From SURF-13 sp041695325 (lineage in GTDB: Bacteria; Pseudomonadota; Gammaproteobacteria; SURF-13), in NCBI GenBank assembly GCA_041695325.1, contig JBGFRC010000007.1, positions 1 through 39,746 of the forward strand: DNA of 39,746 nucleotides, given 5' to 3'. Below are positions 36,074 through 39,746 of the stretch, piece by piece (within the stretch, counting starts at the first letter, position 1; every line of letters starts with the position of its first letter). The notes beneath the pieces were generated by a model that searched no databases, was not told the origin of the DNA, and saw only the letters and a list, made by a program, of their open reading frames with translations. The translations under genes were made by a program, and so were the position numbers.

Positions 36074-36931
36074 TCAATCCGCGTGTTGCACGGCACTGTA
36101 TATCTTAAGCGCTTCCACGGTGGCGCGCACGTCGTGTACACGGAGGATGCGCGCGCCTTGTTGCGCCGCCAGCACGGCCAGGGCGAGGCTGCCGTACAAA
36201 CGGCGCTGAAGCGGAGCATCGAGCAACGCGTTTAGCATGGATTTGCGCGACAAGCCGGCCAGCACGGGCAATCCAAGAGGCGCAAGCCCCGCCAGATGTT
36301 TCAGCAGGGACAAATTATGCGCCACGGTTTTGCCGAAGCCAAAGCCCGGGTCTATGATAATGCGCTCACGGGGGATGCCGGCGCATTCGCACGCCGCCAC
36401 GCGCGCACTCAGATAATCCCGCACCTCGGATACCACATCGGCATAAACGGGATTAAGCTGCATGGTGCGCGGCTCGCCGCGCATGTGCATGAGGCACACC
36501 GGCGCGCTCTCGCGCCGATTGATCTCCGCCATCGCCTCCAGCGCGCCGGGAGACTCCAGCGCGCGCACGTCGTTGACCATGTGCGCGCCCGCGGCCAGCG
36601 CCGCGCGCATCACTTCAGGCTTGCTGGTGTCCACCGATATGATGACGGGGAGCTCGGCGCGTATCTTTTCTATAACCGGGATCACGCGCGAGCGCTCCTC
36701 CTCAACGCATACCGCCTCGGCGCCGGGGCGGGTGGACTCGCCGCCCACGTCAATGATCGCCGCGCCCTCCTCGGCCATCACGCGCGCGCGTTGCAGCGCA
36801 GCGGAGGTGGAAAAAAAATCACCCCCGTCCGAGAAGGAATCGGGGGTGACGTTTAATATACCCATGACACAGGGCTGGCTTAAGGAAAGTGGTTGCCCCC
36901 GGCAGTTCAGAACAGCCACATCCTTGCTCAT
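36074..36931 (-). CDS. folP: Dihydropteroate synthase
   Basis: A 285-residue TIM-barrel enzyme joining p-aminobenzoate to 6-hydroxymethyl-dihydropterin diphosphate, the target of sulphonamides. MGILNVTPDSFSDGG, VGGESTRPGA and IDPGFGFGKT, the family signatures, are present. It uses the p-aminobenzoate made by pabBC on the left side of this window. The ftsH-folP-glmM order is conserved. Confidence 0.96.
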   Translation of the reverse strand: MSKDVAVLNCRGQPLSLSQPCVMGILNVTPDSFSDGGDFFSTSAALQRARVMAEEGAAIIDVGGESTRPGAEAVCVEEERSRVIPVIEKIRAELPVIISVDTSKPEVMRAALAAGAHMVNDVRALESPGALEAMAEINRRESAPVCLMHMRGEPRTMQLNPVYADVVSEVRDYLSARVAACECAGIPRERIIIDPGFGFGKTVAHNLSLLKHLAGLAPLGLPVLAGLSRKSMLNALLDAPLQRRLYGSLALAVLAAQQGARILRVHDVRATVEALKIYSAVQHAD

Positions 36932-36940
36932 TTACTCAGC

Positions 36941-37010
36941 GAGATACAAGGCAAAAGATACAAGTCAAGCTGAAAACGAATTAACTTTTCTCTTGTATCT
37001 TGTATCTTTT
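36941..37010. repeat. Paired direct/inverted repeats between ftsH and folP
   Basis: AGATACAAG occurs twice (36942-36950 and 36956-36964) and its inverse CTTGTATCT twice (36992-37000 and 36999-37007). The longest perfect arm is AAAAGATACAAG (36953-36964) with CTTGTATCTTTT (36999-37010). In the 88-bp ftsH-folP gap it can form alternative stem-loops; a terminator or processing site for ftsH mRNA is possible. Confidence 0.6.
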
Positions 37011-37019
37011 CTCAGCCTT

Positions 37020-38927
37020 TTAATGCTCACTCGCCGCATCGCCGATCTTGCCTTCGGGCTTGGCCGGGGCCTCGCCTGAAGGGCGGCTGCCGGCCTTGGG
37101 GGCGGGCTCGCTCTCCTGTGGCGGGCGCGGCGGCCTGCCGGCCATGATGTCGGCGATCTGCTGCGTATCCAGCGTCTCGTACCTGATCAACGCCTCGGCC
37201 ATGAGGTGCAGCTTGTCGAGATTATCGGTGAGGATTTTCCGCGCGCGCTGATAGTTGCGATCCACAATGGAGCGGATTTCACTGTCTATCGCGTGCGCGG
37301 TCTCGTCCGACACCATTTTGTGCCGGCTCACGCTGTGGCCGAGAAACACCTCGCCTTCCTCCTCGCTGTAAGTGAGGGGGCCCAGCCTTTCAGACAAACC
37401 CCATTTGGTCACCATGTTGCGCGCGATTTCGGTGATGCGCTGGATGTCGTTGGAGGCGCCCGTGGTCACCTTTTCCGGACCGAAGATGATCTCCTCGGCG
37501 ACGCGGCCGCCGAACATGCCGCAAATCTGGCTTTCCAGGCGCTCCTTGCTGTAGCTGTAACGATCCTGCTCCGGCAGGAACATGGTCACGCCCAATGCGC
37601 GCCCGCGCGGGATGATGCTCACCTTATAGACCGGATCGTGCGAAGGGACGGACAACCCCACGATGGCATGGCCCGCCTCGTGATAGGCGGTGAGTTTCTT
37701 TTCCTCGTCGCTCATCACCATGGAACGGCGTTCCGCGCCCATCATGATCTTGTCCTTGGCCTTCTCGAAATGCTCCATGCGCACCGTACGCTTGTTTTCG
37801 CGCGCGGCGAACAGGGCGGCCTCGTTCACCAGGTTGGCGAGATCGGCGCCGGAAAAACCCGGCGTGCCGCGCGCGATGATGGACGCATCCACGTTTTCGT
37901 CCAGCGGCACCTTGCGCATGTGAACTTTCAGGATTTGCTCGCGGCCGCGCACGTCGGGCAACGGCACCACCACCTGGCGGTCGAAGCGGCCGGGGCGCAG
38001 CAGCGCCGGATCCAGCACGTCGGGACGGTTGGTGGCGGCGATCACGATGATGCCTTCATGGCCCTCGAAGCCGTCCATCTCCACCAGCAATTGATTCAGG
38101 GTCTGCTCGCGCTCGTCGTGTCCGCCACCGAGACCCGCGCCGCGGTGACGGCCCACGGCGTCAATTTCATCTATAAAGATGATGCAAGGCGCGTGCTTCT
38201 TGGCCTGCTCGAACATGTCGCGCACGCGCGAGGCGCCCACGCCGACGAACATCTCGACGAAATCCGAGCCGGAGATGGAGAAGAACGGCACCTTGGCCTC
38301 CCCCGCAATGGCCTTGGCGAGCAAGGTCTTGCCGGTGCCGGGATTGCCCACCATGAGCACGCCGCGCGGAATCTTGCCGCCCAGCTTCTGGAACTTGGCC
38401 GGATCGCGCAGGAACTCCACCAGCTCCACGACCTCTTCCTTGGCCTCGTCCACACCCGCGACGTCGGCGAAGGTGACCTTGACCTGATCCTCGCCGATCA
38501 TGCGCGCGCGGCTCTTGCCGAACGAGAGCGCGCCGCGCCCGCCGCCGCCCTGCATCTGGCGCATGAAGAACACCCACACCGCGATCAGCAGCAGCATGGG
38601 GAACCAGGAGATGAAGATCTGCATCAGCAGGCTCTGCTGCTCAGGCGGCCGCGCCTCGATCTGCACGTTGTTTTTGAGCAGGTCGTTGATGAGACCGGGA
38701 TCGTTCGGGCTGTAGGTGGTAAACAGCTCGCCGTTTTGCATCACGCCGCGGATGTTCTGCCCTTCGATGGCCACCTTCAGCACCTTGCCCTCCTTCACGT
38801 CCGCGATGAACTGCGAATACTCCAGCGGCTTGGCGGGCGCCTGGCGCGGGCCGAAGTTGTTGAACACCGACATCAGGACGATGGCGATGACCACCCACAG
38901 AACCAGATTCTTTGCGATGTCGTTCAA
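37020..38927 (-). CDS. ftsH: ATP-dependent zinc metalloprotease FtsH
   Basis: A 635-residue inner-membrane AAA+ protease that degrades damaged membrane proteins and regulators such as LpxC and sigma32. Membrane helices at about 5-22 and 103-121 flank a periplasmic domain. Walker A is GNPGTGKT (194-201), with Asn where most FtsH have Pro; Walker B is IIFIDEID (249-256); the arginine fingers lie in RPGRFDR; and the zinc site is HEAGH (416-420). The start is a TTG at 38927, supported by homology (MNDIAKNLVLW). Confidence 0.96.
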   Translation of the reverse strand: MNDIAKNLVLWVVIAIVLMSVFNNFGPRQAPAKPLEYSQFIADVKEGKVLKVAIEGQNIRGVMQNGELFTTYSPNDPGLINDLLKNNVQIEARPPEQQSLLMQIFISWFPMLLLIAVWVFFMRQMQGGGGRGALSFGKSRARMIGEDQVKVTFADVAGVDEAKEEVVELVEFLRDPAKFQKLGGKIPRGVLMVGNPGTGKTLLAKAIAGEAKVPFFSISGSDFVEMFVGVGASRVRDMFEQAKKHAPCIIFIDEIDAVGRHRGAGLGGGHDEREQTLNQLLVEMDGFEGHEGIIVIAATNRPDVLDPALLRPGRFDRQVVVPLPDVRGREQILKVHMRKVPLDENVDASIIARGTPGFSGADLANLVNEAALFAARENKRTVRMEHFEKAKDKIMMGAERRSMVMSDEEKKLTAYHEAGHAIVGLSVPSHDPVYKVSIIPRGRALGVTMFLPEQDRYSYSKERLESQICGMFGGRVAEEIIFGPEKVTTGASNDIQRITEIARNMVTKWGLSERLGPLTYSEEEGEVFLGHSVSRHKMVSDETAHAIDSEIRSIVDRNYQRARKILTDNLDKLHLMAEALIRYETLDTQQIADIMAGRPPRPPQESEPAPKAGSRPSGEAPAKPEGKIGDAASEH

Positions 38928-38957
38928 TGCCTTAAAAGCCTCTCTCGAGATAATACC

Positions 38958-38963
38958 ATTTTA
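38958..38963 (-). promoter_or_regulatory. Possible extended -10 promoter element for ftsH
   Basis: On the minus strand TGCTAAAAT, an extended -10 form, lies in the 53-bp rlmE-ftsH gap about 31 bases before the ftsH TTG. The region 17 bases upstream (CGGTAA) is a poor -35. The call is tentative; ftsH may instead be read from upstream of rlmE. Confidence 0.3.
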
Positions 38964-38980
38964 GCACAAAATATAAGACC

Positions 38981-39604
38981 TTACCGGCCGCGGAAGTTCC
39001 GCGCCAGCACGTACAATTCCGGGCTGCGCGCGCGAGAGGCCTTGGGCTTGCGTACCTTGACTTCCCTGAAGGACAGACGCAATTCCTGCATGATCGCGGT
39101 AAATCCAGCACCCTGAAACAGCTTGAGCAATAAATCGCCGCCCGGCGCCAGCACCCGGCGCGCAAAGTCGAGCGCCAGTTCGGCCAGATACATGCCGCGC
39201 GGCTGATCCACCACCTTCATACCGCTGATATTGGGGGCCATGTCCGACATTACAAGGTGCACCGGCGCGCCCTTCAAATCATGCAATAGCCTGTTCAGGG
39301 TTTCGGCCTCGGTAAAGTCGCCCTGCATGAACTCCACGCCCGGCAACGGCTCCATGGGCAGGATGTCGAGCGCAATCACCCGTCCGCGCGGGCCGACCCC
39401 TTTGGCCGCCTCCTGCGACCAGCCGCCCGGCGCGGCGCCCAGGTCCACCACGGTCATGCCCGGTTTCAGAATACGGTCGCGCGCATTGATCTCTTGCAGC
39501 TTGAACACCGCGCGCGAGCGGTAGCCCTTCTGCCGCGCCTGCTTGACGTAAAGGTCGGTGAAGTGCTCGCGCAGCCAGCGCTCGCTGCTTTTAGTGCGCG
39601 CCAT
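38981..39604 (-). CDS. rlmE: 23S rRNA (uridine-2'-O)-methyltransferase
   Basis: A 207-residue FtsJ/RrmJ enzyme that methylates U2552 of 23S rRNA in the assembled 50S subunit. The catalytic tetrad is Lys35 (RAVFKL), Asp121 (MSDMAPN), Lys161 (LLLKLFQG) and Glu196 (RSPELYV). The SAM site is VVDLGAAPGGWSQ. Pairing with ftsH is conserved. The 3' end of an insertion sequence reaches to about 6 bases before the ATG, so no native ribosome-binding site remains visible. Confidence 0.96.
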   Translation of the reverse strand: MARTKSSERWLREHFTDLYVKQARQKGYRSRAVFKLQEINARDRILKPGMTVVDLGAAPGGWSQEAAKGVGPRGRVIALDILPMEPLPGVEFMQGDFTEAETLNRLLHDLKGAPVHLVMSDMAPNISGMKVVDQPRGMYLAELALDFARRVLAPGGDLLLKLFQGAGFTAIMQELRLSFREVKVRKPKASRARSPELYVLARNFRGR

Positions 39605-39610
39605 AAAGCA

Positions 39611-39746
39611 GGGCCGAATTTATTCGGTAATTAGGGCGAAACGTAACCAAAATAGAATTTAATAAAGTGTTTAAAGAGGTTCTCTTTACGGTGGTTGTAG
39701 CGGTACTCGATTTCCTTAAGATACATGGGAAAGTGATACTTTGAAA
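39611..39746 (-). mobile_element. 3' end of an IS1595-family insertion sequence, cut by the window edge
   Basis: The segment runs from the right edge to a candidate terminus GGGCCGAATTTATTCGG at 39611-39627, which itself contains a short palindrome. It carries the end of a transposase gene. The exact boundary is inferred: IS1595-family ends typically begin GGG, and rlmE starts six bases further on. The other end and target duplication lie outside the window. Confidence 0.6.
39631..39746 (-). CDS. IS1595-family transposase, C-terminal part (partial)
   Basis: The last 37 codons are visible, ending at a TAA at 39633-39631. The segment MYLKEIEYRYNHRKENLFK resembles the conserved C-terminus of IS1595-family (IS1016-like, DDE-type) transposases, where HLKECEFRFNHR-type sequence follows the last catalytic region. 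The catalytic core lies beyond the edge, so intactness cannot be judged. Confidence 0.72.
   Translation of the reverse strand, partial: SKYHFPMYLKEIEYRYNHRKENLFKHFIKFYFGYVSP

Noticed and set aside
37206..39116. Plus-strand open frame of 636 codons opposite ftsH and the end of rlmE
   Set aside because: Antisense to clear ftsH and running across the gene junction; no domain, biased composition.

Overview
The window is a GC-rich stretch of a gammaproteobacterial chromosome, made almost entirely of housekeeping genes in conserved order. Several neighbourhoods match well-known gammaproteobacterial layouts: yceF/yceD-rpmF-plsX-fabHDG-acpP-fabF-pabBC-mltG-tmk-holB-pilZ-tatD; uvrC-pgsA-tRNA-Gly-tRNA-Cys-tRNA-Leu; and rlmE-ftsH-folP-glmM-tpiA-secG-tRNA-Leu-nuoABCDEFGHIJKLMN. 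Separate nuoC and nuoD, a NuoG without N7-cluster cysteines, and a DUF2818 gene after nuoN argue against an enteric. They fit a Chromatiales-like or other deep-branching gammaproteobacterium; the genus cannot be fixed from the sequence.

Layout. Positions 1-60 hold the last codons of an upstream gene. A hairpin-rich repeat (70-310) separates it from yceF (minus strand). From 962 to 15088 every gene is on the plus strand: yceD, rpmF, the fatty-acid synthesis cluster, p-aminobenzoate synthesis, mltG, tmk, holB, pilZ, tatD, a 71-residue protein of unknown function and a class I (FbaB-type) fructose-bisphosphate aldolase. From 15123 to the right edge every gene is on the minus strand: a small DUF4404-like protein, three tRNAs, pgsA, uvrC, a 14-gene complex I operon plus DUF2818, tRNA-Leu(GAG), secG, tpiA, glmM, folP, ftsH and rlmE. 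The right edge is the 3' end of an IS1595-family transposase.

The most striking non-coding feature is a near-perfect XerCD dif site at 13669-13696, just after tatD. The surrounding genes converge on it, as expected if this is where the two replication forks meet. The window would then be the chromosome terminus, with core biosynthetic and respiratory operons on both flanks.

Three compact elements (70-310, 1487-1645 and 12243-12442), each bounded by terminal inverted repeats and two of them clearly hairpin-rich, sit in gene junctions. In two of them the terminal repeat contains the stop codon of the neighbouring gene (yceF and holB). No CRISPR array, defence system, secondary-metabolite cluster or clearly new multi-gene system was seen. 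The novelty lies in the dif site, these small repeats, and the insertion sequence abutting rlmE.
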